Source: Caldicellulosiruptor acetigenus (GTDB lineage: Bacteria; Bacillota; Thermoanaerobacteria; Caldicellulosiruptorales; Caldicellulosiruptoraceae). From it: a DNA stretch of 64,000 nucleotides. The notes below the pieces were generated by a model that made no database searches, had not been told where the DNA came from, and saw nothing but the letters and a program-made list of their open reading frames with translations. The position numbers were made by a program, and so were the translations under genes. Below, piece after piece: positions 29,089 through 39,208 of this stretch. Numbering within the stretch: position 1 is the first letter of the stretch; each line of letters starts with the position of its first letter. The stretch covers positions 1,677,501 through 1,741,500 of the forward strand of contig NZ_CP113866.1 of assembly GCF_026914305.1 (NCBI RefSeq), in the 5' to 3' direction.

Positions 29089-30039
29089 TTAGGCTAAAAC
29101 ATCTCCTCTTTTTATTTTATACCCATTGACAAAGTCTCTTGCACCAATCTTTTTTCCACCTTCAAGCTGAAGAAGTTTAAGTCTTATCAGTCCATCTCTA
29201 ACTTTTATTATAATGCTGCTGTCATCTATCTCAACCACAGTACCATTTGGTACATTACTATTAATGTTGTCTTTATTATCTTGAGCAATTTCCATATCGT
29301 GAATTTTTAAAAGTTTTTCTTTGAAAGTTGTAAAAATCCCTGGCCATATCTTAAGAGCTCTGAACTTGTTATAAATTTCCTTTGCACACATATCCCAGTC
29401 AATTTTTCCTTCTTCCTTTTTTATAGGTGGTGCGTACGTTGCTCTGCTGTGGTCCTGTTTTACAGGAGTTATACTTTCTATATTCCTCAAAGTTTCAATT
29501 AAAAGCTGGCTACCCACTTCTGCAAGCTTTTTTGAAAGTGTCAAAATGTCATCATTATTTTCAATTTTGACTTCTTTTTGAAGAAGAATATCTCCTGTGT
29601 CTAATCCCTCGTCCATTTTCATTATAGTAACACCTGTATATTCCTTGCCATCCATAAGCACTCTTTGAATTGGCGCAGCCCCTCTGTATTCAGGCAAAAG
29701 TGATGCATGCACGTTTATGCAACCATACTTAGGTATCTCAAGCACTTCTTTGGGAAGAATTTTTCCATACGCAACAACCACGATTGTATCAGGGTTTATC
29801 TCTTTTAGAAGTTCATAAAACTCCTCGTTATTCTTTAGTTTTTCTGGTTGAACAACTTCTATCCCAACTTTTTGAGCAAACTCTTTAACAGCTGGTGCTG
29901 TCAATATTTGCTTTCTTCCAAAAGGTTTATCAGGTTGGGTCACAACAAGTTTTAAATTGACAAACGGCTCTTGAGTAAGTTTTCGTAAAACATCAACTGC
30001 AAACTCAGGTGTCCCCATAAATACAATGTCCAAATTCAC
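29089..30039 (-). CDS. fmt: Methionyl-tRNA formyltransferase
   Basis: Formylates initiator Met-tRNA using 10-formyl-THF. 316 residues. The hallmark NVHASLLPEYRGAAPI is near 108–123, with the catalytic Asn and His in it, and the conserved GLDTGDIL lies near 144–151. Its partner deformylase gene is immediately upstream. Confidence 0.97.
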   Translation of the reverse strand: MNLDIVFMGTPEFAVDVLRKLTQEPFVNLKLVVTQPDKPFGRKQILTAPAVKEFAQKVGIEVVQPEKLKNNEEFYELLKEINPDTIVVVAYGKILPKEVLEIPKYGCINVHASLLPEYRGAAPIQRVLMDGKEYTGVTIMKMDEGLDTGDILLQKEVKIENNDDILTLSKKLAEVGSQLLIETLRNIESITPVKQDHSRATYAPPIKKEEGKIDWDMCAKEIYNKFRALKIWPGIFTTFKEKLLKIHDMEIAQDNKDNINSNVPNGTVVEIDDSSIIIKVRDGLIRLKLLQLEGGKKIGARDFVNGYKIKRGDVLA

Positions 30040-30066
30040 TTTCCCCTTTCTAAAAAGAAAAGTAGT

Positions 30067-30567
30067 TTATTCTAAATCCATCTTCTCACCCTTAGAGCGC
30101 CTTTGTTCAATCTCCTCTTCAGATACAAATCGTATAACCTTGTCAACAAACAAAATCCCATCAAGATGATCTATCTCATGACACACAGCCCTTGCTAAAA
30201 GCCCCTCTGCTTCAAGTCTAAATTCATTTCCAAACCTATCCTGAGCTTTTACTATCACTTTCTGTGGTCTTTCAACCTCACCCCAGACATTTGGAACAGA
30301 AAGACACCCTTCTACATCCACAGCACTTCCTTCACTGTGTTCTATTTCAGGATTTACAAGTTCAATTGCGCCTTCTCCTATATCAATCACAACTGCTCTT
30401 TTGAGCACTCCCACTTGGGGCGCTGCAAGACCAATGCCGTTTGCTTCATACATGGTATCTTTCATATCGTCAAGAAGCTGGCAAAGCCGCTGGTCAAATT
30501 TCTCAACAACCTTCGATTTTTTGCGCAGTATCTCATCTTCATATGTTCTTATCTTTCTCAGTGCCAT
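30067..30567 (-). CDS. def: Peptide deformylase
   Basis: An iron or zinc hydrolase removing N-formyl groups from nascent proteins. 166 residues. All three family motifs are present: [10 protein letters not shown] (45–54), EGCLSVP (about 86–92) and HEIDHLDG (about 129–136). It lies between priA and fmt. Confidence 0.97.
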   Translation of the reverse strand: MALRKIRTYEDEILRKKSKVVEKFDQRLCQLLDDMKDTMYEANGIGLAAPQVGVLKRAVVIDIGEGAIELVNPEIEHSEGSAVDVEGCLSVPNVWGEVERPQKVIVKAQDRFGNEFRLEAEGLLARAVCHEIDHLDGILFVDKVIRFVSEEEIEQRRSKGEKMDLE

Positions 30568-30594
30568 TTGTCTAAATTTAAACCCTCCTGTTTT

Positions 30595-32769
30595 TTAAAG
30601 TGTATCCAAAGGATTTACGTCGATGATAAGCGACGCGTTATTATAATTATATCTTTCTTTGATTAGATTTGCTATACTAATCATCTGCCCAGCTCTTTTG
30701 AACTTCACTAGTATGTGATACCTGTACTGGTTTTCTATTTTAAAGATAGGATTTTCACTTGGACCATAAATCTTCATGTCACTTTCATTTTCATACTCCT
30801 TGAGAATAGCATATACATGTTCTATTCCTCTTTTTGCCATATGCTGTTCTCTTGCCACAACAACAAAGTTGACTACGTACGAATAAGGTGGATATTCCAT
30901 CATTTTTCTCAGTTTCATCTCCTGAGTATAAAAGCTTTCATAGTCGTGCTTTGAAGCAAACACAATGCTGTAATCTTCAGGGTTAAAAGTCTGAATTATA
31001 ACTTTTCCTGGCTTTTCCCTGCCAGACCTTCCTGCAACCTGTGTAAGAAGTTGAAATGTTCTTTCTCTACTCCTGAAATCTGGCATGTTCAAAAGAATAT
31101 CTGCATCTATAACTCCCACCAAGGTCAAGTCTGGAAAGTGCAATCCTTTTGCAATCATCTGCGTCCCCACAAGAATATCTACCTCTTTTTCCCTGAACTT
31201 TTTTAGAAGCTGCTGAGTTGCATCTTTTTTTGAAGTTGTATCACTGTCCATACGCAAAACCCTTGCATCTTTAAAATACACTTTTATCTCTTCCTCTATC
31301 TTCTGGGTGCCACTACCATATTGTCTGACATACCTGCTGTTACATTTTGTACACACACCTCTATATTCCTCTTTATACCCGCAATAGTGACATTTTAAAT
31401 ATCCCTCTTTGTGGTATGTAAGTGAAATGCTGCAGTTTTTACACATAAAAACATAACCGCACTCACGGCATATAACAATTGGAGAATAACCTCTCCTGTT
31501 TAAAAAAAGAAGAACCTGCTCACCTTTTTGCAAATTGTTCTCTATTTCATTCAGCAAAAGCCTACTAAAAATGGACTTGTTACCTTCTAAGATTTCTTTT
31601 TTCATATCAACAATTAGAACTTCTGGCAGGGTCTTGTTTATTCTGTTCTTTAATGTACAAAGAAGGTATCTTCCTTTTTTGGCATAAAAATAGTGCTCAA
31701 TAGAAGGTGTGGCAGAGCCTAATATAATCGGGATATTGTTTATCTTTGCTCTCATCTGGGCAACCTCAACAGCATTTATCCGCGGCGATTTTTCGGATTT
31801 GTAGCTTGGTTCATGCTCTTCATCGACAATTATAAGACCAAGGTTATTAACAGGGGCGAAAACTGCCGAACGCGGGCCAATTACCACAACCGCTTCTTTG
31901 TTTCTGGCAGCAAGCCAACTATTTAGCCTATCTGTACTTTTCATTTTGCTGTGATATACTAAAACCTTATTGCCTATTCTATTTTGAACATTTTCTATCA
32001 TCTGTGGTGTGAGTGAGATTTCTGGTACCATAAATATTACACTCTTGCCTTTTTCAATTGCATATTGTATCGCTCTTATATAAACTTCTGTTTTTCCACT
32101 TCCTGTGACTCCAAATAAGAGAATATTTCTGTATCCTCCTTCATCAAACGCAGAGATTATACTATTTAGAGCTTTGTGCTGTTCTTCAGTCAAATTATAA
32201 TTAGGTTCTACCAGCGGCAGATTTTTCTCAGTATTTTCATTCGTATCAAAATTCTTCAAATCAAACTCCAAAAGCCCTTTCAAAAAGAGCTTCACTATTT
32301 TTTCTTTGTTCTCTTTTGCAATCTTTGAATTTATGCTCACCGGTTTTTTCAAAATACTTTCGTACAACTTTTTTAAATCATCATCCAAGTTCCTATTTTC
32401 TTCATGCTTTTTGGCACAGATATTATATATCTGTTTGCTGCTCACAAAAGGAGGTATAACAAGCGACAAAGCCTCTCCCAAATTCAACGCATAGTAATTT
32501 TTCATTGAAAAAGCAAGTTCTATCTGTTCCTTTGAAACAATTGAAAACTTATCAATTACAGCAAGCACGCTCTTGAGCTTATTTTCCTCTATATCAGTAG
32601 TTTGCTTTATTCCAACAACAAGGCCTTCAACTATTCTATTTGAAACTCCAAAGCTGACATACACTCTTTTCCCTATCTCAATGCTATTTTCAAGATGTGG
32701 TGGTACCAAATAATCAAACACCTTATCAACATTGGCATCCTGGTAGTTGATACAAACCTGAGCTATCAT
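30595..32769 (-). CDS. priA: Primosomal helicase PriA
   Basis: A 3'–5' DNA helicase that restarts stalled forks. About 724 residues. The Walker A motif GVTGSGKTEVYI is near 220, and DEEH is near 321. A cysteine-rich zinc-binding segment with CRECGYVFMCKNC and CHYCGY–CTKCNSRY lies between the helicase halves. The ATG at 32769 begins the usual MIAQV-type N-terminus; a TTG four codons earlier is too close to its GGAG. Confidence 0.96.
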   Translation of the reverse strand: MIAQVCINYQDANVDKVFDYLVPPHLENSIEIGKRVYVSFGVSNRIVEGLVVGIKQTTDIEENKLKSVLAVIDKFSIVSKEQIELAFSMKNYYALNLGEALSLVIPPFVSSKQIYNICAKKHEENRNLDDDLKKLYESILKKPVSINSKIAKENKEKIVKLFLKGLLEFDLKNFDTNENTEKNLPLVEPNYNLTEEQHKALNSIISAFDEGGYRNILLFGVTGSGKTEVYIRAIQYAIEKGKSVIFMVPEISLTPQMIENVQNRIGNKVLVYHSKMKSTDRLNSWLAARNKEAVVVIGPRSAVFAPVNNLGLIIVDEEHEPSYKSEKSPRINAVEVAQMRAKINNIPIILGSATPSIEHYFYAKKGRYLLCTLKNRINKTLPEVLIVDMKKEILEGNKSIFSRLLLNEIENNLQKGEQVLLFLNRRGYSPIVICRECGYVFMCKNCSISLTYHKEGYLKCHYCGYKEEYRGVCTKCNSRYVRQYGSGTQKIEEEIKVYFKDARVLRMDSDTTSKKDATQQLLKKFREKEVDILVGTQMIAKGLHFPDLTLVGVIDADILLNMPDFRSRERTFQLLTQVAGRSGREKPGKVIIQTFNPEDYSIVFASKHDYESFYTQEMKLRKMMEYPPYSYVVNFVVVAREQHMAKRGIEHVYAILKEYENESDMKIYGPSENPIFKIENQYRYHILVKFKRAGQMISIANLIKERYNYNNASLIIDVNPLDTL

Positions 32770-32800
32770 CTTAAAACTCAAACTCCATCCATTAAAAATT

Positions 32801-32829
32801 ATTACCTCTGCTACACTTTGCAGAGGTAA
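32801..32829 (-). terminator. Terminator overlapping the end of coaBC
   Basis: A 10-bp perfect stem (32802–32811 with 32820–32829) includes the last codons of coaBC. On the minus strand it is followed by TAATTTTTAATGG. It probably reduces transcription into priA. Confidence 0.65.
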
Positions 32830-34013
32830 GTCAATACATGGTCAAAAATTCTTTTAGCAACTTCACTTTTGTTCATTTTCGGAAGATTTTCTATCTTTTC
32901 TTTTGATATGAGTGTCACAATGTTTGTATCAACATCAAACCCTGCACCTTCTTCAAGCACATTGTTTGCAACAATCAAATCAGCATTTTTCGCTTCTAAT
33001 TTCTTTTGAGAGTTCTCTAAAACATTTTCTGTCTCTGCTGAAAATCCCACAATTATTTGACCCGGTTTTTTATTCTCTCCCACAAACTTTAAGATATCTG
33101 GATTTTTAATAAGCTCAACAACCAGTTCATCCGTGTTTTCCTTTTTAATCTTGTTTTTGTTTGTAGTTTTAGGTCTATAATCTGCTACAGCTGCAGAAAA
33201 GATTAGTATATCGTACTGCGCGTAAATATCTTTTACCTTTTGATACATCTGAGAAGCTGTCTGAACATGTATAATTTCTATGTCAGCATATGTGTTGATA
33301 CTCACAGGACCTGAAACAACTGTAACTTGAGCCCCTCTTTTGTATGCCTCTTCAGCTAAAGCATAACCCATTTTGCCAGATGACCTGTTTGAAATAAACC
33401 TGATGGGGTCTAAATATTCCCTTGTAGGTCCTGCAGTAATGAGCACTTTCTTTCCTGCCAAGTCTTGGTTACAAAGAAGCTTTTCTATCTCAATCAATAT
33501 CTTTTGATTTTCTGGATATCTTCCCTTGCCATACACACCGCATGCCAAAAACCCTGATTCGGGCTCAACAAAGTTTATTCCCACCGATTTTAGCTTGTGA
33601 ATATTTTGCTTCACAATAGCATTTTCAAACATATTAGAATTCATTGCAGGCACAATCAGCACAGGTTTGTCAAACGCCAAAAAGGTGGTGGAAAGCAAAT
33701 CATCTGCAATACCATTTGCAAATTTCCCAATTATGTTTGCAGTAGCAGGAGCTACTACAAGAATATCTGCCCACGTTGTAAGAGAGATATGTTCTATATC
33801 ATATGAATATTCGCTTTCAAAAGTATCTGTATAAATTTTGTTTTGGGAAAGAGTTTGCAGTGTCAAAGGAGTTATAAACTTTTGGGCATTTTTTGTCATT
33901 ATTACCTTCACGTTTGCTTCATTTTTCTTTAAAAGTCTTATAAGCTCGCACACCTTGTATGCTGCTATCCCACCACATATTCCTATTAAAACATTTTTAT
34001 TTTTTAATCTCAT
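32811..34013 (-). CDS. coaBC: Bifunctional phosphopantothenoylcysteine decarboxylase/synthetase
   Basis: Makes 4'-phosphopantetheine for coenzyme A. 400 residues. The N-terminal flavin decarboxylase (1–180) has GGIAAYK, PAMNSNMFEN and LACGVYGKGR motifs. The C-terminal synthetase (about 190–400) has ITAGPTREYLDPIRFISNRSSG cut here to TAGPTREYLDP. Its start overlaps the rpoZ end by 17 bases. Confidence 0.97.
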   Translation of the reverse strand: MRLKNKNVLIGICGGIAAYKVCELIRLLKKNEANVKVIMTKNAQKFITPLTLQTLSQNKIYTDTFESEYSYDIEHISLTTWADILVVAPATANIIGKFANGIADDLLSTTFLAFDKPVLIVPAMNSNMFENAIVKQNIHKLKSVGINFVEPESGFLACGVYGKGRYPENQKILIEIEKLLCNQDLAGKKVLITAGPTREYLDPIRFISNRSSGKMGYALAEEAYKRGAQVTVVSGPVSINTYADIEIIHVQTASQMYQKVKDIYAQYDILIFSAAVADYRPKTTNKNKIKKENTDELVVELIKNPDILKFVGENKKPGQIIVGFSAETENVLENSQKKLEAKNADLIVANNVLEEGAGFDVDTNIVTLISKEKIENLPKMNKSEVAKRIFDHVLTYLCKV

Positions 34014-34230
34014 TCTTTTTCACCGGCTTTACGTACTTGTAAGAAATCTTCCCAGAGGCAACCTCATTTACTGCCATTGTAACATACTTGTCAGAGTTAA
34101 AATTGGTAATGTCAACTTTTTTTTGCGCCTGCTGAAGAAGTTGTCTTGCCCTCTTTGCAACAAGTACAGAAAGTGTATATTTATTGTCCACATACTTTAA
34201 AAGCTCGTCAAGCCCTGGTCGCAAAAGCAT
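33997..34230 (-). CDS. rpoZ: RNA polymerase omega subunit
   Basis: A 77-residue omega subunit. LLKYVDNKYTLSVLVAKRARQL at about 10–31 is the conserved core, shortened here to NKYTLSVLVAKRARQL. Placement between gmk and coaBC is typical of Firmicutes. It overlaps coaBC. Confidence 0.95.
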   Translation of the reverse strand: MLLRPGLDELLKYVDNKYTLSVLVAKRARQLLQQAQKKVDITNFNSDKYVTMAVNEVASGKISYKYVKPVKKNEIKK

Positions 34231-34237
34231 CCTTCAT

Positions 34238-34837
34238 TCACTCCTTCAAAAAACTTTGTATATCAAATCGTCTACTCTTTAGTTTTTCAACTTCAATAAT
34301 CTTTTGTATCTTTTCAGCAGCATCATCCACATTGTCATTAATAACACAATAGTCATACTCTGGCACAAGTTTTATCTCGTTCTTGGCAATCTCAAGTCTT
34401 GCCTTGATTTCATCTTCAGACTCGGTGCCTCTTTTTACAAGTCTTCTATAAAGCTCTTCTATGGATGGTGGCAATAAGAATATTAGTACTGCATCCGAAA
34501 AGGCTTTTTTAATCTTGAGCGCTCCCTGTGTTTCAATCTCCAAAATTACATCAAAGCCCTTTTCCAATGCCTCAAAGACAAAATCCTTGGGCGTACCATA
34601 ATAGTTATTGTTATACTCAGCATATTCTAAAAATCTTTCATTTTTAATCTCTTCTTCAAATTGCTCGCGCGATACAAAAAAATAGTTCACACCCTCTTTT
34701 TCCCCTGGCCTCGGCTTTCTCGTGGTCTTGGAGATTGAAAGCTTAATATTTGGATTTTTCTCAAGAAGCTTTCCAACAACTGTACCCTTTCCAGTCCCTG
34801 CAGGCCCTGATATTACAATCAAAAGTCCCTCTCTCAT
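34238..34837 (-). CDS. gmk: Guanylate kinase
   Basis: Phosphorylates GMP to GDP. 199 residues. The P-loop is [11 protein letters not shown] (10–20). GMP-binding residues lie in [11 protein letters not shown] (35–45) and in the Y/E of [15 protein letters not shown] (about 70–84). It overlaps the remA stop by four bases. Confidence 0.97.
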   Translation of the reverse strand: MREGLLIVISGPAGTGKGTVVGKLLEKNPNIKLSISKTTRKPRPGEKEGVNYFFVSREQFEEEIKNERFLEYAEYNNNYYGTPKDFVFEALEKGFDVILEIETQGALKIKKAFSDAVLIFLLPPSIEELYRRLVKRGTESEDEIKARLEIAKNEIKLVPEYDYCVINDNVDDAAEKIQKIIEVEKLKSRRFDIQSFLKE

Positions 34838-35142
34838 TTCTTGTCATCCTCATTCTCAACTTCAATATCTTCTTCTTCAAACTCTTCTTCAGGTTCTATA
34901 ATTCTGTGTGCCACGGTCTCTGGCTGAACAGAAGAAAGTATTACATAATCAGCATCAGTTATTATTACCGCTCTTGTTCTTCTGCCATATGTGGCATCAA
35001 TGAGCATGCCTCTTTCTCTTGCTTCCTGGATTATTCTTTTTATAGGAGCTGAATCCGGACTGACTATTGCTATCAGCCTGTTTGCTGAAACTATATTACC
35101 AAATCCTATATTGATAAGTTTTATATTACCACTATTACTCAA
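34834..35142 (-). CDS. remA: Extracellular matrix regulator RemA homolog (DUF370)
   Basis: Related to Bacillus RemA, a DNA-binding protein that activates biofilm matrix genes. The core [20 protein letters not shown] and [12 protein letters not shown] are conserved. The TTG at 35142 lies eight bases after AGAGGTG, which overlaps the yicC stop. An ATG at 35199 would overlap yicC by 44 bases and add a non-conserved extension. With this start the protein has 102 residues, including an acidic C-terminal tail longer than is usual. The yicC–remA–gmk–rpoZ order is classic. Confidence 0.9.
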   Translation of the reverse strand: MSNSGNIKLINIGFGNIVSANRLIAIVSPDSAPIKRIIQEARERGMLIDATYGRRTRAVIITDADYVILSSVQPETVAHRIIEPEEEFEEEDIEVENEDDKK

Positions 35143-35155
35143 AACAAACTCACCT

Positions 35156-36037
35156 CTATTCAATATTTTGAACTTGTTCACGAATTTTTTCAAGCTCATC
35201 TTTAAGACCTACAACACACTGTGAGATTTCAAAAATAGTAGATTTAGCACCAATTGTATTTGTTTCTCTGTTCATCTCTTGAACTATAAAGTCAAGTTTT
35301 TTGCCTATACTTCCTCCAGCTTCTAAACACTCAGTAAACTGACTTATATGACTTTTAAGCCTCACAAGCTCTTCTGTTATATCGCTTTTGTCAGCAAACA
35401 GAGTTATCTCCAGCATAAGTCTGTTTTCATCAATGCTCTTTAAATCGAAATATTCACTTACCCGTTTGTAAAGTTTTTCTCTGTAATTTTCAACCAAATC
35501 CTTTGAATACTCTTCTATTCTGCTCACCAAAGCTTTAATGTTTTCTAATCTCAGCAGAATGTCCTTTTTAAGATTTTCACCCTCTGTTTTTCTCATTTTA
35601 TCTAAATTTTGAAGTGCCTCTTCAATACAATCCAAAAGCTCAGACTTAACAGTACCAACGTCAAGTTCTTCAGTCTCAATCACAAGGGCATCTGGAAGTT
35701 TTATAAAAGTCGAAAGGCTAAAATCGTCCTGAATTTCTGAAAAGTTTTCCCTAACCCTATTTATTGCTTCCAAGTACTGCTTCATTATCCCTATGTTAGG
35801 AATAATCCTGTAGTCTTTTTCGCTGAAGCTTTTGAAGTTAATGTATATATCAACCTTCCCTCGGCAAATATACTGTGAAACCACATTTTTTATCTCATTT
35901 TCAAATTTGATAAATTCTTTTGGCATCTTCAAGTTTATTTCCAAATATCTGTGGTTTACACTTCTTATGTCTACGCTGTACTCTCTCTCATTTATTATTC
36001 TTTTACATCCACCGTAGCCTGTCATACTTTTAATCAT
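35156..36037 (-). CDS. yicC: YicC-family endoribonuclease
   Basis: About 293 residues from ATG at 36037, beginning [10 protein letters not shown], the conserved family start. C-terminal DUF1732 carries [19 protein letters not shown] near 255–273. E. coli YicC is an RNase acting on small RNAs. It is the first gene of the long minus-strand operon. The frame extends upstream to 36082 without a better ribosome site. Confidence 0.94.
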   Translation of the reverse strand: MIKSMTGYGGCKRIINEREYSVDIRSVNHRYLEINLKMPKEFIKFENEIKNVVSQYICRGKVDIYINFKSFSEKDYRIIPNIGIMKQYLEAINRVRENFSEIQDDFSLSTFIKLPDALVIETEELDVGTVKSELLDCIEEALQNLDKMRKTEGENLKKDILLRLENIKALVSRIEEYSKDLVENYREKLYKRVSEYFDLKSIDENRLMLEITLFADKSDITEELVRLKSHISQFTECLEAGGSIGKKLDFIVQEMNRETNTIGAKSTIFEISQCVVGLKDELEKIREQVQNIE

Positions 36038-36118
36038 GATAATGCAACCAATCCTTTCAACGTGATTTAAAAAATCTTTCATGGAAGAAAAAATAACAAT
36101 TCTACTTGACTACTATCT

Positions 36119-36148
36119 ATTTTAAAGTATTTTTACCCATAAAATCAA
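36119..36148 (-). promoter_or_regulatory. Promoter of the yicC–rpe operon
   Basis: On the minus strand TTGATT (36143–36148), an 18-base spacer and TAAAAT (36119–36124). A plus-strand TATAAT at 36157–36162 without a clear -35 may serve the divergent gene. Confidence 0.6.
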
Positions 36149-36209
36149 GAAAGGGTTATAATATTAGTTGAAGTCAAACACATTTTTGAAAAGCAAGGTG
36201 AAGTTAAAA

Positions 36210-37850
36210 ATGATAGTAGGTCTTGATGTTGGTGGAACAACAATTGACACAGTAGCAATAGAAAACGGAAAAGTTGTTGCATTTAAAAAATTTGAACGCG
36301 GTAGAAATTTAATAGATTCTGTATTAGAAAGCTTAAACCAGTTTATATCTGATGAAATGATTTTAAATCTTGAAAGAATTACACTAAGTACAACCGTTAC
36401 CACCAATGCAATAGTTCAAAATAACTTGGATAAGGTTGGAATGATAATAGAAAACGGTATTGGAGCAAACCCTGAGTTTTTGATGTGCGGCGATATGAAT
36501 TTTTTTGCAGATGGATATATAAATAACAGAGGCATAGAGGTAAAACCAGTAAATATCGAAAGCGTAAAGAGCGCTTTGCAAAACTTTAAACAAGAAGGTA
36601 TAGAAAACTTGGGCATTGTTGGCAAGTTTTCTGTTCGAAATCCACAGCATGAACTTGCTGTATATGAGGCAGCTAAAGAATACAACTTTAAATTTGTGTC
36701 AGTTGGCTACAAACTTTCTGGTAAACTCAATTTTCCACGAAGAGTTTTTTCAACATACCTAAACTGTGCAGTTTATAGTATATTTAATATGTTTTACAAA
36801 AGCATTTTAGCATTTTCACAAGAAAGAAAAATCCCTCTTGAAAAGATATTTATTCAAAAACCTGATGGTGGAATTGTAAACTTGCAAAATATCGAATGTT
36901 TTCCGATATTCTCTATTCTCTCAGGTCCAGCTGCATCCGCTCAAGGCGGATTTGTCCTATCTAATTTTGCGAAAAATGCAATTATAATTGACATTGGTGG
37001 AACAACAACCGACATCGCTTTCTTGTCAAACGGCAATCTTGTTCTTGAACCATATGGAGCAAAAATCGGAAAGTATCCTACATTAGTAAGAGCAATATAT
37101 TCACGATCTGTAGGGCTGGGGGCAGAAAGTGTTGTTAAAATAGTAGATGATACAGTTAAGATAGGACCAGAAACAAAAAGATGGTATGAAAAAGGCAAAA
37201 ATGAGTTTATTACTTTTTACGATATTCTTCAATTTTCAAATTCCTGTTATGAAAATTCTATAAATGCTGGTTTAAAATCTTTATCTTCTCAGCTGAATAT
37301 AAGCCAAGAAAACTTTTGTAAATTGGTGATAAGCAGGGCAGTAGCAATGATAGAAGAAAAAATAAAAGAGGGAATTGAATACATCAATAATCTTCCAGTT
37401 TATACCATAAATAAACTCTTGTACGGAGAGAAATTCGCACCTCAGAAGATAATTCTAATTGGTGGACCGGCTCAGCTTTTAAAACCTCATTTAGAGAACG
37501 AGCTCAAAATAAAAGTTGAAGTCCCGAAACATTACATGGTTGCAAATGCAATTGGTTGTGCGATTGGCTCAATCTCAAAAGAGTACAACTTAGTTGCAGA
37601 CACTATCCAGGGCAAGTTGGTAATACCAGAGTTAAATATATATCAAAGTATTCCTGCAGATTTTACTATTGAGCAGGCAAAGAAGGTTTTAATTGAAAAG
37701 GTCTTAAAGTCCAGAGAAGTTAAGAATCAAGATGATGTAGAGATTGTGGATGAAAGCTCTTTTAATATGATAAGAAGTTTTAGATTCTGCGGAAGAATGA
37801 TTAGAATTAAAGCTCAGTTAAAACCCAAGCTTTTAAATTTGAGAGATTGA
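36210..37850 (+). CDS. Hydantoinase/oxoprolinase-like ATPase-fold protein, stand-alone
   Basis: 546 residues from ATG at 36210, which follows AAGGTGAAG. The N-terminal phosphate loop is VGLDVGGTTIDTVA, and a second phosphate site is IIIDIGGTTTDIAF (around 262–275), the ASKHA layout of HyuA/oxoprolinase. ILIGGPAQLL near 414–423 is the adenosine motif. HyuA enzymes normally pair with HyuB; no HyuB is present. Instead a deacetylase-fold gene follows 21 bases later. The reaction is therefore unknown; an ATP-dependent ring-opening of a cyclic amide is possible but only inferred. Confidence 0.82.
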   Translation: MIVGLDVGGTTIDTVAIENGKVVAFKKFERGRNLIDSVLESLNQFISDEMILNLERITLSTTVTTNAIVQNNLDKVGMIIENGIGANPEFLMCGDMNFFADGYINNRGIEVKPVNIESVKSALQNFKQEGIENLGIVGKFSVRNPQHELAVYEAAKEYNFKFVSVGYKLSGKLNFPRRVFSTYLNCAVYSIFNMFYKSILAFSQERKIPLEKIFIQKPDGGIVNLQNIECFPIFSILSGPAASAQGGFVLSNFAKNAIIIDIGGTTTDIAFLSNGNLVLEPYGAKIGKYPTLVRAIYSRSVGLGAESVVKIVDDTVKIGPETKRWYEKGKNEFITFYDILQFSNSCYENSINAGLKSLSSQLNISQENFCKLVISRAVAMIEEKIKEGIEYINNLPVYTINKLLYGEKFAPQKIILIGGPAQLLKPHLENELKIKVEVPKHYMVANAIGCAIGSISKEYNLVADTIQGKLVIPELNIYQSIPADFTIEQAKKVLIEKVLKSREVKNQDDVEIVDESSFNMIRSFRFCGRMIRIKAQLKPKLLNLRD

Positions 37851-37871
37851 TTTTTTGGGGAGTGAAACAAG

Positions 37872-39188
37872 ATGTTAAAAGCTAAAAATAGTTTAGGGCT
37901 CATACTCTTTCCTGCCTTTGACTGGAGAATCTCTCCAACGCATCCTGAAAGAGAAGAAAGACTTTTGTATACAATTGACCAGATAGAAGAAGAGGGGCTT
38001 TTTGACTATGAAAATATAAAAATTTTCAATCCCGAAATGGTTGCCTCAAAATATATAGAGATGACCCATTTTTGTATCCCTACTATTTCCTCAATTGTTA
38101 CCGTATCTCACAAAATAGCTGCAGGCTCAGCAATAACTATTGCCCAAAAAGTTCTGTCAAAAGAAGTAGAAAAAGGATTTGCTCTTATCCGACCACCCGG
38201 TCATCATGCACACAGAGTAACATATGGAGACAGGGGATTTTGCATTATAAACAATGAGGCGATAATGGTGGAATATCTAAGAAAAGAATATAAAATCAAA
38301 AAGATAGCAATAATAGACACTGACTGTCATCATGGTGATGGAACGCAGGATATCTTTTGGAACGACAAAGATGTCTTGTTTATTTCTCTGCACCAGGATG
38401 GCACAACCCTATATCCCGGAACTGGTTTTACAGACGAAATAGGTGGGCCCTCGGCAATTGGTTATACTTTGAATCTGCCTCTGCCACCCTATACATCTGA
38501 TGAAGGATTTTTGTACTGCTTAGACAATCTTATCATTCCTGTTTTAGAAGAATTCAAGCCTGACATCATAATAAACTCAGCAGGGCAGGACAACCATTAT
38601 TCTGACCCACTAACAAACATGAACTTTTCTGCTCAAGGGTACGCAAAACTTACAGAAAAGCTAAGTCCAAATATTTCTGTGTTAGAAGGCGGATATTCTA
38701 TTGAAAGTGCTCTTCCATACGTCAATTTGGGTATAATATTTGCACTTGCGGGTATTGATTATTCGAACATAAAAGAACCTGATTACAATCCTGAAAGACT
38801 TAAACAATCTCAAAGAACAACTGATTACATCAAGCGGCTTTGCGAACAAGTATACAGTATATGGAAATCAAAAGAAGAAAGAGAATACAAAGTCAAAATG
38901 GTACATCAAGATTATTATGCGAGAAAAAAATCTATTTATTATGACACAATGGGATTCAGAGAAAATCAGCTTGAAAAAATAAAAATCTGCAAAAAATGCT
39001 CAGGTCTAATATTAATAGACTCTTTTTGTTTGGGATATAGGGTTTTAGCCATAGTAATTCCACACGATGCATGCAATGACTGTCAAAATGAAGGTCACAA
39101 GCTCTTTGAAAATACTGAGGTTGGAAACTATTCTCATGTACTTTTACAGGATAAAAAGAGCTTTGAATTTTTCAGAAAGCCATCATAA
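37872..39188 (+). CDS. Histone-deacetylase-superfamily amidohydrolase with extra cysteines
   Basis: 438 residues. The deacetylase fold shows RPPGHHAHR (107–115; H111/H112), zinc ligands in DTDCHHGDGT (149–158; D151 and H153), INSAGQDNHYSDP (234–246) and EGGYS (272–276). Bacterial members deacetylate acetoin-related compounds, polyamines or proteins. The last ~70 residues add C373xxC376, C386 and C401xxC404, resembling a small zinc-binding tail not usual for this family. It is cotranscribed with the hydantoinase-like gene, so the pair may act on one amide substrate. Confidence 0.85.
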   Translation: MLKAKNSLGLILFPAFDWRISPTHPEREERLLYTIDQIEEEGLFDYENIKIFNPEMVASKYIEMTHFCIPTISSIVTVSHKIAAGSAITIAQKVLSKEVEKGFALIRPPGHHAHRVTYGDRGFCIINNEAIMVEYLRKEYKIKKIAIIDTDCHHGDGTQDIFWNDKDVLFISLHQDGTTLYPGTGFTDEIGGPSAIGYTLNLPLPPYTSDEGFLYCLDNLIIPVLEEFKPDIIINSAGQDNHYSDPLTNMNFSAQGYAKLTEKLSPNISVLEGGYSIESALPYVNLGIIFALAGIDYSNIKEPDYNPERLKQSQRTTDYIKRLCEQVYSIWKSKEEREYKVKMVHQDYYARKKSIYYDTMGFRENQLEKIKICKKCSGLILIDSFCLGYRVLAIVIPHDACNDCQNEGHKLFENTEVGNYSHVLLQDKKSFEFFRKPS

Positions 39189-39208
39189 AAATTTTTATGT
39201 TTTTTGTT

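Noticed and set aside
35143-35199. Upstream ATG for remA
   Set aside because: It overlaps yicC by 44 bases and adds residues not found in the family; the TTG at 35142 has a proper ribosome site.
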